Translations under genes and position numbers: made by a program
The notes under the pieces: model-generated
Databases searched by the model: none
What the model was told of the DNA's origin: nothing
The model's input: only the letters and a program-made list of their open reading frames with translations
Assembly: GCA_018711685.1 (NCBI GenBank)
Contig: DVHZ01000145.1
Span: 1-35,918 of the forward strand
Direction of reading: 5' to 3'
DNA: 35,918 nucleotides
Source: Candidatus Excrementavichristensenella intestinipullorum
GTDB lineage: Bacteria > Bacillota > Clostridia > Christensenellales > Aristaeellaceae
Shown: piece after piece, positions 24,487 to 32,965 of the stretch
Numbering within the stretch: position 1 is the first letter of the stretch
How the letters are laid out: every line of letters starts with the position of its first letter

Positions 24487-24700
24487 AGATATTGGCCTCG
24501 GAATGACGGGGAAAGATCGTACCTGCCGCCGCAGCAGAGAGAATGCGCCGTTGGCTGAAAGCGCGTTTGGCTGGCGAAGTGCGTGGACCACCCCCCGATC
24601 GAGGCGCGCTTGGGGCCCGATATAGCCCCGCAAGTGGTTTGAAACAAGTTGGGTGGAACCGCGGGCAAAATGTCCGTCCCTTCATGGGGGCGGTTTTTTT
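24487..24700 (+). promoter_or_regulatory. T-box riboswitch controlling thrS
   Basis: The leader carries the T-box core GGGTGGAACCGCG (24651-24663) and ends with a terminator stem CCGTCCC/GGGGGCGG (24674-24693) followed by seven T. In the antiterminator TGGA would pair with a tRNA acceptor end of type UCCA. The Stem I region includes AGAGAG and GCTGAAAGC segments and a putative specifier near GGACCACC (24595-24602), which contains two overlapping-context ACC threonine codons. Uncharged tRNA-Thr is expected to prevent termination. The exact specifier triplet was not proven by folding. Confidence 0.9.
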
Positions 24701-24718
24701 ATTTAGAGGAGGATGACC

Positions 24719-26620
24719 ATGAATCTCACCATTAACGGCGAAGTAAAGCATTTTGAGGATGGCATGAATGCCCTGGACATCGCGGGCAAGCTGCCCGGCG
24801 ACGTGAAAAAAACCGCCCTGGCCGCCAAGCTGGACGGCCAGGTGATCTCCCTGGTGCAGCCCATTCAGGGCGACCATGTTTTGGAGCTGCTCACCTTTGA
24901 CGACGAGGACGGCCGCAAGACCCTGCGCCATACCGCCAGCCACGTGCTGGCCCAGGCGGTGCTGCACCTGAACCCCAAGGCCAAGCTGGCCATCGGCCCC
25001 GCCATCGAGAACGGCTTCTATTACGACTTCGACGTGGAGGAGCCCTTTACTCCCGAGTTTTTGGCCCAGGTGGAAAAGGAGATGGCCCGCATCATCAAGC
25101 GCAACGAGCGGCTGGAGCGCTTTGAACTGCCCCGCGCCGAGGCCCTGGCCTTCTGCGAAAAGGCGGGACAGCCCTACAAGGTGGAGTTGATTCAGGACCT
25201 GCCCCAGGACGCGGTGATCTCCTTCTACCGCCAGGGCGACTTTACCGACCTGTGCGCCGGGCCCCATCTGCCCTCCACCGGCAAGGTGAAGGCCTTTAAG
25301 CTCACCAGCATCGCCGGCGCCTACTGGCGGGGCGACGAGCACAACAAGATGCTCCAGCGCATTTACGGCACCGCCTTCTTCGACAAGGAATCCCTGGACG
25401 CCTATCTCCAGCGCCTGGAGGAGGCCAAGAAGCGGGACCACCGCCGCTTGGGCCGGGAGCTGGACCTGTTCGCCATCTTCGACGAGGGCCCCGGGTTCCC
25501 CTTCTTCTTCCCCAAGGGCATGGTGCTGCGCAACCTGCTGGAGGACTACTGGCGTCAGATTCACCGGGAGCACGGCTATGAGGAGATCAAGACCCCCATT
25601 ATCCTCTCCCGGGCCCTGTGGGAGCGCTCCGGCCATTGGGATCACTACAAGAACAACATGTACACCACCCGCATCGACGATCAGGATTTCGCCATCAAGC
25701 CCATGAACTGCCCCGGCGGCATTCTGGTCTACAAGCGCAAGCCCTGGAGCTACCGGGACCTGCCCTGCCGCAGCGGCGAGCTGGGCCTGGTACACCGCCA
25801 CGAGCTGTCCGGCGCCCTCCACGGGCTCATGCGGGTGCGCTGCTTCACCCAGGACGACGCCCACATCTTCATGACCCCCGAGCAGATCAAGGACGAGATC
25901 AAGGGCGTGTACAACCTGATCGACCAGGTATACAGCGTATTTGGCTTTAAATATCACGTGGAGCTGTCCACCCGGCCGGAAAACTCCATCGGCACCGACG
26001 AGATGTGGGCCCAGGCCACCGACGGCCTCCAGGGCGCTTTGGACGAGCTGGGCGTGAACTACGTGGTCAACGAGGGCGACGGCGCCTTCTACGGCCCCAA
26101 GATCGACTTCCACCTGGAGGACAGCATTGGCCGTACCTGGCAGTGCGGCACCATTCAGCTGGACATGAACCTGCCCGAGCGCTTCGACCTGACCTATACC
26201 GGCCCCGACGGGGAAAAGCACCGGCCGGTGATGATCCATCGGGTGGTGTTCGGCTCCATTGAGCGCTTCATCGGCATCCTCACCGAGCACTTCGCGGGGG
26301 CGTTCCCCCTGTGGCTCAGCCCGGTCCAGGCGCGGATCATGACCATCACCAACCGGGCCGACCAGGCCGCCCTGGCCCTCCAGAAGCAGCTGGAGGCGGC
26401 GGGCCTGCGCAACGAGATCGACCTGCGCAACGAGAAGATCGGCTTTAAGATTCGAGAGGCCCAGGTGCAGAAGGTGCCCTACATGCTGGTATTGGGCGAC
26501 AAAGAGGCCGAGAGCGGCATGGTTTCCGTGCGCTCCCGCAAGGCGGGGGATTTGGGCTCTATGTCCGCCCAGGCCATCATCGACGCCATGGTTCAGGAGG
26601 TCAAGGAAAAGGCCCTGTAG
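24719..26620 (+). CDS. thrS: Threonyl-tRNA synthetase
   Basis: A 633-residue class II synthetase that charges tRNA-Thr. Domains in order: TGS (about 1-60), editing/second additional domain with HTASHVLAQ and DLCAGPHLPSTGKVKAFKL, catalytic core with MNCPGG and HRHELSGALHGLMRVRCFTQDDAHIF (zinc and active-site residues) and motif 3 near HRPVMIHRVVFGSIERFIGIL, then the anticodon-binding domain (about 530-633). ATG 24719 was chosen because AGGAGG at 24707-24712 touches the earlier ATG 24713 but is six bases from ATG 24719. Controlled by the T-box leader. Confidence 0.98.
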   Translation: MNLTINGEVKHFEDGMNALDIAGKLPGDVKKTALAAKLDGQVISLVQPIQGDHVLELLTFDDEDGRKTLRHTASHVLAQAVLHLNPKAKLAIGPAIENGFYYDFDVEEPFTPEFLAQVEKEMARIIKRNERLERFELPRAEALAFCEKAGQPYKVELIQDLPQDAVISFYRQGDFTDLCAGPHLPSTGKVKAFKLTSIAGAYWRGDEHNKMLQRIYGTAFFDKESLDAYLQRLEEAKKRDHRRLGRELDLFAIFDEGPGFPFFFPKGMVLRNLLEDYWRQIHREHGYEEIKTPIILSRALWERSGHWDHYKNNMYTTRIDDQDFAIKPMNCPGGILVYKRKPWSYRDLPCRSGELGLVHRHELSGALHGLMRVRCFTQDDAHIFMTPEQIKDEIKGVYNLIDQVYSVFGFKYHVELSTRPENSIGTDEMWAQATDGLQGALDELGVNYVVNEGDGAFYGPKIDFHLEDSIGRTWQCGTIQLDMNLPERFDLTYTGPDGEKHRPVMIHRVVFGSIERFIGILTEHFAGAFPLWLSPVQARIMTITNRADQAALALQKQLEAAGLRNEIDLRNEKIGFKIREAQVQKVPYMLVLGDKEAESGMVSVRSRKAGDLGSMSAQAIIDAMVQEVKEKAL

Positions 26621-26631
26621 CCGTCCTGGCG

Positions 26632-26664
26632 GCGGCCCGGCGCGAAATGCGCCGGGCCGCTTTT
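26632..26664 (+). terminator. Terminator after thrS
   Basis: GCGGCCCGGCGC (26632-26643) pairs perfectly with GCGCCGGGCCGC (26649-26660) around GAAAT, then TTTT. It starts 12 bases after the thrS stop. Confidence 0.85.
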
Positions 26665-26704
26665 CATATTTCCCGTATTTTTATCTTCCGTTCGCCCGAA
26701 ACTG

Positions 26705-26713
26705 TGGTATGAT
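26705..26713 (+). promoter_or_regulatory. Extended -10 promoter of uvrB
   Basis: TGG followed by TATGAT (26708-26713), 28 bases before the start codon. The -35 position (CTTCCG, 26685-26690) is weak, so the extended -10 probably carries recognition. No LexA-type operator was recognised. Confidence 0.55.
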
Positions 26714-26740
26714 AATGGGCGTATAGGAGGTGGCGGGGAC

Positions 26741-28756
26741 ATGTTCGAGATTCATTCCAATTATGAGCCCCGGGGCGACCAGCCCCAGGCCATCGCCGCC
26801 CTGTCGGAGGGCCTGGCCCAAGGGCTGCGCCACCAGGTTCTGCTGGGCGTCACCGGCTCGGGCAAGACCTTTACCATGGCCAACATCATCCGCCAGCTTC
26901 AGCGCCCCGCCCTGGTCATCGCCCACAACAAGACCCTGGCCGCCCAGCTGGCCGCCGAGTTCCGGGAGTTCTTTCCCCACAGCGCCGTGGGCTATTTCGT
27001 TTCCTATTACGATTACTATCAGCCGGAAGCCTACATCGCCTCCTCCGATACCTTTATCGAGAAGGACGCTTCCGTCAACGATGAAATCGACCGCATGCGC
27101 CACAGCGCCACCGCCTGGCTGGCCGAGCGGCGGGACGTGGTCATCGTGGCGTCGGTGAGCTGCATTTACGGCATGGGCGACCCGGAGGAATATACCGGCT
27201 TGTCCATTTCCCTGCGGGAAGGGCAGGCCCTGGACCGGGACCAGCTGCTGCTCCAGCTCATCGACATCCAATATACCCGCAATGATTTCGACTTTCAGCG
27301 AGCCACCTTCCGGGTGCGGGGCGACGTGGTGGAGATCATCCCTGCCGGGTACAACGAAAAGGCGCTGCGGGTGGAATTTTTCGGGGACGAGATCGAGCGC
27401 ATTTCCGAGATCGACACCCTGACCGGCGCGCCCCTGCGCCACCTGTCCCACGTGATGGTGTTCCCCGCCAGCCACTACGTCACCAGCCGGGACAAACTGG
27501 AGGACTGCCTGACCCGCATCGAGGCGGACCTGAAAACCCAGCTGGCCCTGTTCCGGGAAAAGGGCCAGCTGCTGGAGGCCCAGCGCCTGGAGCAGCGCAC
27601 CCACTACGACATCGAAATGATGCGGGAGATCGGCTACTGCAACGGCATTGAGAACTATTCCCGCTATTTCGACGGTAGGCAGCCCGGGGAGCCGCCCTTC
27701 ACCCTGCTGGACTACTTCCCCCAGGACTTCATCGTGTTTATCGACGAGTCCCACGTGACCATTCCGCAGATCCGGGCCATGTACAACGGGGACTACGCCC
27801 GCAAAAAATCCCTGGTGGAATACGGGTTCCGCCTGCCGTCGGCTTTCGACAACCGGCCCCTGCGCTTTGAGGAGTTTGAGGGAAAGGTGGGGCCCACCAT
27901 CTACGTGTCCGCCACCCCCGGCCCCTACGAGATGGAGCGCGCCCAGCAGGTAGTGGAGCAGATTATCCGGCCCACCGGGCTCATCGACCCGGAGATCATC
28001 GTGCGGCCCGCCAAGGGGCAGGTGGACGATTTGCTGGACGAGATCCGCCGGGTGACCGCCCAGGACCAGCGGGTACTGGTGACCACCCTGACCAAGCGCA
28101 TGGCGGAGAGCCTCACCCAGTACCTTCGGGAAATGGAGGTGCGGGTGGAATACCTGCACTCCGACGTGGAAACCCTGGAGCGCACCCGGCTGATCCGCTC
28201 TTTGCGCCTGGGGGAATTCGACGTGCTGGTGGGCATCAATCTGCTGCGGGAGGGCCTGGACATGCCCGAAGTCTCCCTGGTGGCCATTCTGGACGCGGAC
28301 AAGGAGGGCTTTTTGCGCAGCGAAACCAGCCTCATTCAGACCATCGGCCGCGCCGCCCGCAACGTAGACGGCCGGGTAATCATGTACGCCGACCAGCCCA
28401 CCGGGTCCATGATGCGGGCCATCGCCGAAACCAACCGCCGCCGGGCGCTGCAAATGGCCTACAATGAACAGCACCACATTCAGCCCCAGACCGTGCGCAC
28501 CGCGGTGCGGGAGCTGATGGAAATCTCCCGGGCGGTGGACGAGAGCGCCGCCGGGGCGCTGCCCGAGGAGGAAAGGCGCATGGCCATCGACCGGCTGGAG
28601 GAGCAGATGCTGGCTGCCGCCGGGGATTTGGATTTCGAGCGGGCCGCCCAACTGCGGGATCAGATGCTGGCCCTCAAGGGAGAAAAGCCCATGGCTACCG
28701 GCGAGAAATCCCGAATGGCCAAACGCCGGCGCGGGCAGGGAAAGCGCAAGGGCTAA
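26741..28756 (+). CDS. uvrB: Excinuclease ABC subunit UvrB
   Basis: A 671-residue DNA repair helicase that verifies damage in nucleotide excision repair with UvrA and UvrC. Walker A is GVTGSGKT (36-43). The damage-probing beta-hairpin region contains [11 protein letters not shown]. The DEAD-like motif is DESHV. Helicase motifs V-VI appear as [17 protein letters not shown] and [14 protein letters not shown]. The C-terminal UVR motif (about 617-655, [29 protein letters not shown]) binds UvrC/UvrA. Start ATG follows AGGAGG at 26725-26730. No uvrA or uvrC is adjacent in the window. Confidence 0.98.
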   Translation: MFEIHSNYEPRGDQPQAIAALSEGLAQGLRHQVLLGVTGSGKTFTMANIIRQLQRPALVIAHNKTLAAQLAAEFREFFPHSAVGYFVSYYDYYQPEAYIASSDTFIEKDASVNDEIDRMRHSATAWLAERRDVVIVASVSCIYGMGDPEEYTGLSISLREGQALDRDQLLLQLIDIQYTRNDFDFQRATFRVRGDVVEIIPAGYNEKALRVEFFGDEIERISEIDTLTGAPLRHLSHVMVFPASHYVTSRDKLEDCLTRIEADLKTQLALFREKGQLLEAQRLEQRTHYDIEMMREIGYCNGIENYSRYFDGRQPGEPPFTLLDYFPQDFIVFIDESHVTIPQIRAMYNGDYARKKSLVEYGFRLPSAFDNRPLRFEEFEGKVGPTIYVSATPGPYEMERAQQVVEQIIRPTGLIDPEIIVRPAKGQVDDLLDEIRRVTAQDQRVLVTTLTKRMAESLTQYLREMEVRVEYLHSDVETLERTRLIRSLRLGEFDVLVGINLLREGLDMPEVSLVAILDADKEGFLRSETSLIQTIGRAARNVDGRVIMYADQPTGSMMRAIAETNRRRALQMAYNEQHHIQPQTVRTAVRELMEISRAVDESAAGALPEEERRMAIDRLEEQMLAAAGDLDFERAAQLRDQMLALKGEKPMATGEKSRMAKRRRGQGKRKG

Positions 28757-28762
28757 GGCCCG

Positions 28763-28800
28763 TCCAAGGGCCTGCCCCCTACGACGGGGCGGCCCTTGGA
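28763..28800. repeat. Palindrome after uvrB
   Basis: TCCAAGGGCC-t-GCCCC pairs with GGGGC-GGCCCTTGGA around a seven-base loop, fifteen pairs with one bulge. It lies six bases after the uvrB stop. There is no T tract; it may act as a terminator or belong to an intergenic repeat family. Confidence 0.55.
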
Positions 28801-28946
28801 TGGATGCGGCAGCGCCATAGCCGGAAATTTTCCGGCGGCGAAGGGGCCCGTTCCCCCGCCTGCGTTATGTTTCACAGCCTTTCCCGGCGCCTTTCCCTGG
28901 CGTTGTCCCGCCGCCCCTTCTCCGTAGCCCTCAGTCCCCCGGGACC

Positions 28947-29001
28947 CCAACGCCTCCGGCCCCGCCGCTCCATCCTGGGGCGGCGGGGCCGGAGGCGTTG
29001 G
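28947..29001. repeat. 22-base-pair perfect inverted repeat between uvrB and rlmH
   Basis: The left arm (28947-28968) and right arm (28980-29001) are perfect complements around an 11-base loop. It ends four bases before the rlmH stop codon on the opposite strand. Placed between converging genes it may stop transcription from both sides, but neither side has a clear T run. Confidence 0.65.
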
Positions 29002-29005
29002 CCAT

Positions 29006-29479
29006 CTACTTATGATACCGTTCCCCCGCGTTGATCTTGCAGGCGCGGTACAGCTGCTCCAGCAGGATGACCCGCATCAGCGGATGGGGAAAGGTAAGCC
29101 GGGAAAAGGACAGGCGATGTTCCGCCCGGCGCAGTACCGCCTCGGACAGGCCCAGGGAGCCGCCGATCACCAGCACCAGCCGCCGCCCGTCGGACCAGTC
29201 CTCCAGAAGGTGGGCCAAGCCGGGGGAATCGGGGGCTTGGCCCTGGATGCACAGGGCCGCCACCCGGTCCTCCGGCCGGATGTGCTTGAGCAGCGCCGCC
29301 CCTTCCTTGTCCATGGTCTGGCGCAGCAGCGCCGGACCGGCGTGAGCCGGTTCCGGCTGGTCGTCCACCTCCTGCACCTGAAACTTGCCGTACCGGGACA
29401 ACCGCTTCAGGTATTCGGCGCAGGCCTGGCGCTGCCAGTCCTCTTTCAGCCGCCCCACGCACAACACCAGCGCCTGCAT
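29006..29479 (-). CDS. rlmH: 23S rRNA (pseudouridine1915-N3)-methyltransferase RlmH
   Basis: A 157-residue SPOUT-class methyltransferase that modifies pseudouridine 1915 in helix 69 of 23S rRNA. The SAM-binding knot region shows VIGGSLGLSEAVLRRA, and the C-terminus SFSRLTFPHPLMRVILLEQLYRACKINAGERYHK is the strongest RlmH mark. The start is ATG 29479-29477, which shares one base with the stop of the upstream CPBP gene (TGATG), so translation is coupled. It is the last gene of a five-gene operon. Confidence 0.97.
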   Translation of the reverse strand: MQALVLCVGRLKEDWQRQACAEYLKRLSRYGKFQVQEVDDQPEPAHAGPALLRQTMDKEGAALLKHIRPEDRVAALCIQGQAPDSPGLAHLLEDWSDGRRLVLVIGGSLGLSEAVLRRAEHRLSFSRLTFPHPLMRVILLEQLYRACKINAGERYHK

Positions 29480-30432
29480 CACAGCACCCCCCACAGGGAC
29501 AATAGATCGATGAGGTACACGCACAGGGTCGTGACCAGCCCGCCCGCTAACACCACGATGGCGCTCAGGGGCATGGCCTGGCGTGGCTGGGGGGGCGCGT
29601 TTTCACTGTCCCCTACGGCCCACACGCCCCACGTCAGCCCGCACAGCACCATACCGTATAGCCCGGTTCGGGCCAACAGCGTCCACACCCCCTGAAGCCC
29701 ACCGATCTGCGCCAGCAAGGTTTGGCCGGTCTGGCCGCCGCCGGAAAGGACCAGGCTTAGTCCGTTATACAGCAGGTGGAACAACATACCGGCGTACAGG
29801 GACCCGGAGCCCAGCACCAGCGCCCCCAGGGCCAGACCCAGCGCCAGATGGACGGGAAACCCCTCCACGCTGCCATGGAGGCAGGCGAAGAGCAGCCCGC
29901 TCATGACCAGGGCCCGGCGGCTGCCCCGCCGCTCCCAGGCGCTGAGGATCATGCCCCGGAACATCAGCTCCTCGCATACTGCGGGAAGCAGCGCCGAGAG
30001 GAGCAGCGCCATCAGGCCGTTGTCCATCGCCGGGGCGGCCAGGGACAACCGCGCCCCCAGGACCTCCAGCAGCACCAGCCACAGCGTGCCCAGGCTATCC
30101 GCCAGGAACAGGGCCGCTACCGCAGCCAGGGCGCACAAAAAAAGCGCCAAGGGTGGGCAGCGCCGCAGGCGCAGCCCCGTGCCCATGCCGGGCCGCTCCT
30201 GACAATAGCGGGCCACGGGCAACAGCAAAAAGCCGGCCTGGTAGAGCAGGTTCAGCCCCCAGTTCACCCCCTGACCGTCCAGGCCAGGAAAGGCCAGCGC
30301 CACCAGATAGCCCGCCAGATTCAGCGCCACCCGCCCAACGCAGGCCAAAAAGTACAGCGCCGCCGCCGCCTCCAGGGTGGGGCGGCGGGGCCAGCCCGGA
30401 AAATCTGCGTCCATGTGATAGCGTTGAGCCAT
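29479..30432 (-). CDS. CPBP-family intramembrane glutamic endopeptidase-like protein
   Basis: A 317-residue polytopic membrane protein with about eight hydrophobic segments. The CPBP (Abi) signature is intact: EE at 154-155 with Arg159 (CEELMFRG), His186 in LFACLHGSVEGF and a further His195. Such proteins are membrane proteases of the Rce1 type, many with unknown substrates, some acting in peptide processing or self-immunity. The gene lies between walJ and rlmH and overlaps rlmH by one base, so it is expressed with them. Substrate is unknown. Confidence 0.85.
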   Translation of the reverse strand: MAQRYHMDADFPGWPRRPTLEAAAALYFLACVGRVALNLAGYLVALAFPGLDGQGVNWGLNLLYQAGFLLLPVARYCQERPGMGTGLRLRRCPPLALFLCALAAVAALFLADSLGTLWLVLLEVLGARLSLAAPAMDNGLMALLLSALLPAVCEELMFRGMILSAWERRGSRRALVMSGLLFACLHGSVEGFPVHLALGLALGALVLGSGSLYAGMLFHLLYNGLSLVLSGGGQTGQTLLAQIGGLQGVWTLLARTGLYGMVLCGLTWGVWAVGDSENAPPQPRQAMPLSAIVVLAGGLVTTLCVYLIDLLSLWGVL

Positions 30433-30433
30433 A

Positions 30434-31228
30434 TCATATCTCCCCGCTGGCCAAGTGATACACCCCGGTGAGGCAATCCCGCCGGGCCACTTCCAGGGCG
30501 CTCACCCATGTCCCCGCCTGCTCCAGGCACTGGGCCACGGTGCGGTAGGCCAACTCCGGAAAGTTGTTTTCCCGGCTCAGGTGGCCCAGCAGGATGCGCT
30601 TGACCCCCCGGGCCGCCAGCTCCTGGGCAGCCCGGGCCGCGTCCTCGTTGGACAGGTGCCCCTTCCGGCCCAGAATGCGGCGCTTGAGCTCGTAGGGATA
30701 GCGCCCCGCCTTGAGCATTTCCACGTCGTGGTTAGATTCCAGCAGCAGCAGGTCGCACCCCTCCAGGGGGTCCATCCAGCTATCGCTCAGGTGGCCCAGG
30801 TCGGTGGCCACCGCCACCTTGATCCCCTGGGCGGCAAAGGCGTAGCCCACCGGCTCCGCCGCGTCGTGGGGGATGGGGAAGGGCGTCACCTCCACCTGAT
30901 TCAGGTAAAAGTCCTGTCCGGCGGGTATGACCCGGCGGTTGGCCGGGTCGATGGCCCCCACCTTGCCCGCCATGGCCTCCCAAGTGCCCTGGGTGGCGTA
31001 TACCGGCAGGTGATACCGCCGGGACAGCACCCCTATGCCGGCGATATGGTCGGCGTGTTCATGGGTGACCAGCAGGGCGTCGAGCATGTCCGGCGCCACG
31101 TCCAGCTTTTTAAGTTCCGCGGCGATGCGCGCTCCGGACACCCCCGCGTCCACCAGCAGCCGGGTATCCTGAATGCGCACATAGGTAGCATTGCCGCTGG
31201 AACCGCTGAACAGCGGCGCAAAATCCAT
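30434..31228 (-). CDS. walJ: Metallo-beta-lactamase-fold hydrolase (WalJ/YycJ-like)
   Basis: A 264-residue MBL-fold enzyme. The N-terminal FAPLFSGSSGNATYV segment and the metal motif THEHADH (55-61), a later DLGH, NHD and LGHLSREN fit the YycJ/WalJ group, thought to be a DNA-processing nuclease linked in Bacillota to the WalRK locus and to rlmH. Start is uncertain: ATG 31228 or TTG 31234; a weak GAAGG site at 31246-31250 fits the TTG better, but the protein pattern begins naturally at ATG. It lies 12 bases after the dus stop and one base before the CPBP gene. Confidence 0.87.
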   Translation of the reverse strand: MDFAPLFSGSSGNATYVRIQDTRLLVDAGVSGARIAAELKKLDVAPDMLDALLVTHEHADHIAGIGVLSRRYHLPVYATQGTWEAMAGKVGAIDPANRRVIPAGQDFYLNQVEVTPFPIPHDAAEPVGYAFAAQGIKVAVATDLGHLSDSWMDPLEGCDLLLLESNHDVEMLKAGRYPYELKRRILGRKGHLSNEDAARAAQELAARGVKRILLGHLSRENNFPELAYRTVAQCLEQAGTWVSALEVARRDCLTGVYHLASGEI

Positions 31229-31240
31229 CTGCAAGCAGGG

Positions 31241-32254
31241 TCACGCCTTCCTCGTTGATTCTTCGGTTTGAAAAGAGGGGCCTTGTTCCGGCCTCTCGTC
31301 CAGCAGCGCCCGCAGCGCCGCCGCCACCTCCCGGGCCCCCTCCAGGGTGTTGAGATGGGCCCGCGCCCGGGCGCATCCCGGGTATCCGGACAGGTACCAG
31401 GCGGCGTGGCTGCGCATCTCCAGCACCGCGCTGCGCTCTCCCCGCAGGGCCACCTCCATGTCCAGATGCCGCAGGGCGGTTTCTACCCGCTGGGCAAAGC
31501 TGGGCGGCGGGCAGGGCGCCCCCTTCAGGGCGCAGGCGATTTGCCGGAATATCCAGGGATTGCCCCGGGCCGCCCGGCCCACCATCACCCCGGCGCACCC
31601 CGTCTCCCGCATCATGTCCAGGGCCCGTTGGGCGCTGGTCACGTCCCCATTGCCGATCACCGGAATGGACAGCGCCGCCGCCGCCTCGCCGATGAGGGAC
31701 CAGTCCGCCGCGCCGCCGTAGAACTGGGAGCGGGTGCGGGGGTGCAGAGTCACCGCCGCCGCCCCGGCTTCCTGGGCCACGCGGCACAGCAGCAGGGCGT
31801 TTTTGTGGTCCTCGTCCCAACCGGCTCGCAGCTTCACCGTCACCGGGCAGGGCACCCGGCGGACCACCGCCTGGATGACCGCCCCAGCCAAGGCGGGCTG
31901 GCGCATCAGGGCCGCGCCGTCGCCTCCGGACACGATCTTGGGGGCGGGGCAGCCCATGTTCAGGTCGATAAAGTCGAACCCCGGATACAGCCGCCCGGCC
32001 GCCTCGGCCATAATCTGGGGCTCGTGGCCGAAAAGCTGCAAGCCCAACAGGCCCTCCCGGTCCGGTTGGCGGGCCAGCAGGGCCAATGTCTGCCTGGACT
32101 GAGGGGCGTACAGGTAACCCTTGGCGCTGAGCATCTCGGTCACCGCCCAGGCCGCGCCCTGCTGGTAGCACAGCAGGCGAAAGGGCATATCGCTGACCCC
32201 CGCCATGGGCGCCAGGCCCCCGCCGGCGGGGAAGGTCAGGCCGCCGATGGTCAT
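31241..32254 (-). CDS. dusB: tRNA-dihydrouridine synthase (DusB family)
   Basis: A 337-residue FMN enzyme that reduces uridine to dihydrouridine in tRNA. N-terminal LAPMAGVSDMPFRLLC binds FMN, the catalytic Cys102 is in NMGCPAPKIVSGGDGAALM, followed by VTVKLRAGWDE, LHPRTRSQFYGG, IPVIGNGDVTS and GVMVGRAARGNPWIF. The start ATG overlaps the previous gene stop by four bases (ATGA). It is the second gene in the five-gene operon. Confidence 0.95.
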   Translation of the reverse strand: MTIGGLTFPAGGGLAPMAGVSDMPFRLLCYQQGAAWAVTEMLSAKGYLYAPQSRQTLALLARQPDREGLLGLQLFGHEPQIMAEAAGRLYPGFDFIDLNMGCPAPKIVSGGDGAALMRQPALAGAVIQAVVRRVPCPVTVKLRAGWDEDHKNALLLCRVAQEAGAAAVTLHPRTRSQFYGGAADWSLIGEAAAALSIPVIGNGDVTSAQRALDMMRETGCAGVMVGRAARGNPWIFRQIACALKGAPCPPPSFAQRVETALRHLDMEVALRGERSAVLEMRSHAAWYLSGYPGCARARAHLNTLEGAREVAAALRALLDERPEQGPSFQTEESTRKA

Positions 32255-32838
32255 GAGGCGGCGGGCGCTGGGGTGGGCGCGGGCGTGGCGGTGGGCGCCG
32301 GGGTGGGCTCCAAAATCACCTGGGTCTGGGTCATGCCCGCGATCTTCCATTGCCCCTTTTCCCGATACAGGGTCATGCGGTAGCGCCCGCCCTGCCAGGC
32401 GGGGGGCGATGAAGAGAGCACGCCGCTCTCCACCAGGGATTTTTTGCTGGACAGGATGGTCCCCTTGATCTCCGGCACCCGGTAGACGATGGTGGCCTGG
32501 GCGGTATCCTCCCAGGGCCAGCTCCACACCCACTCCAGGGTGACGTCGGACTCAAAGGAGGTGATGTCGTAATTGGCGTAGGGCGATTCATCGGAATAGC
32601 CCACGTTCAGTGCCTCGTCGGCATAGAGAAAATCGTCCCGGAAGAAGTTGTGCAGGTCCTCGCCGCCCTCCCGGGTGAGGATGACCTGGGTTCGCAGCTC
32701 CATGCCGTCGGACAGCAGGATGTAGATGTTGGCCGCGTTCATGGACAGGTAAAAGGCCAATATGAGCACCGCCACCACCACCGTAAACACCAGCAGCCGC
32801 GACGCGATAAACCACATGAAACGACGTACGTACTTCAC
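32251..32838 (-). CDS. Membrane-anchored protein of unknown function
   Basis: A 195-residue protein. Basic N-terminus, one transmembrane helix at about 11-32, then an extracytoplasmic domain (about 35-170) ending with RYRMTLYREKGQWKIAGM, a pattern seen at the end of NTF2-like or lumazine-binding-like folds. The tail is a Pro/Thr/Ala-rich linker (PTPAPTATPAPTPAPA). I do not recognise a named family. The start is GTG 32838, since a promoter and a GGAGA site precede it and the next Met (residue 8) has no ribosome site. It heads the operon dus-walJ-CPBP-rlmH and overlaps dus by four bases. Confidence 0.75.
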   Translation of the reverse strand: MKYVRRFMWFIASRLLVFTVVVAVLILAFYLSMNAANIYILLSDGMELRTQVILTREGGEDLHNFFRDDFLYADEALNVGYSDESPYANYDITSFESDVTLEWVWSWPWEDTAQATIVYRVPEIKGTILSSKKSLVESGVLSSSPPAWQGGRYRMTLYREKGQWKIAGMTQTQVILEPTPAPTATPAPTPAPAAS

Positions 32839-32876
32839 CTTGGCATGTCTCCAATCCGCCCCGTGGGGCTGCTCCC

Positions 32877-32906
32877 ATTATACCACCATCGCGCCTGTGC
32901 GCTCAA
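32877..32906 (-). promoter_or_regulatory. Promoter of the dus-walJ-rlmH operon
   Basis: On the minus strand TTGAGC (32906-32901), 18 bases, and a perfect TATAAT (32882-32877) preceded by TGG (extended -10). It lies 38 bases upstream of the GTG start. Confidence 0.75.
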
Positions 32907-32965
32907 GGAAGAAAGGGTTACGCCGGGCGCTGCGCCCCCCATTCCCCGGCCGGGGCGTCCGGGAG

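Noticed and set aside
24485-26290. 601-residue open frame antisense to thrS and its T-box
   Set aside because: It is a shadow of thrS, which is unmistakable on the plus strand, and it would run through the T-box structure.
26681-28651. 656-residue open frame antisense to uvrB
   Set aside because: It is a codon-pattern shadow of uvrB with Gly/His/Gln-rich composition and no family resemblance.
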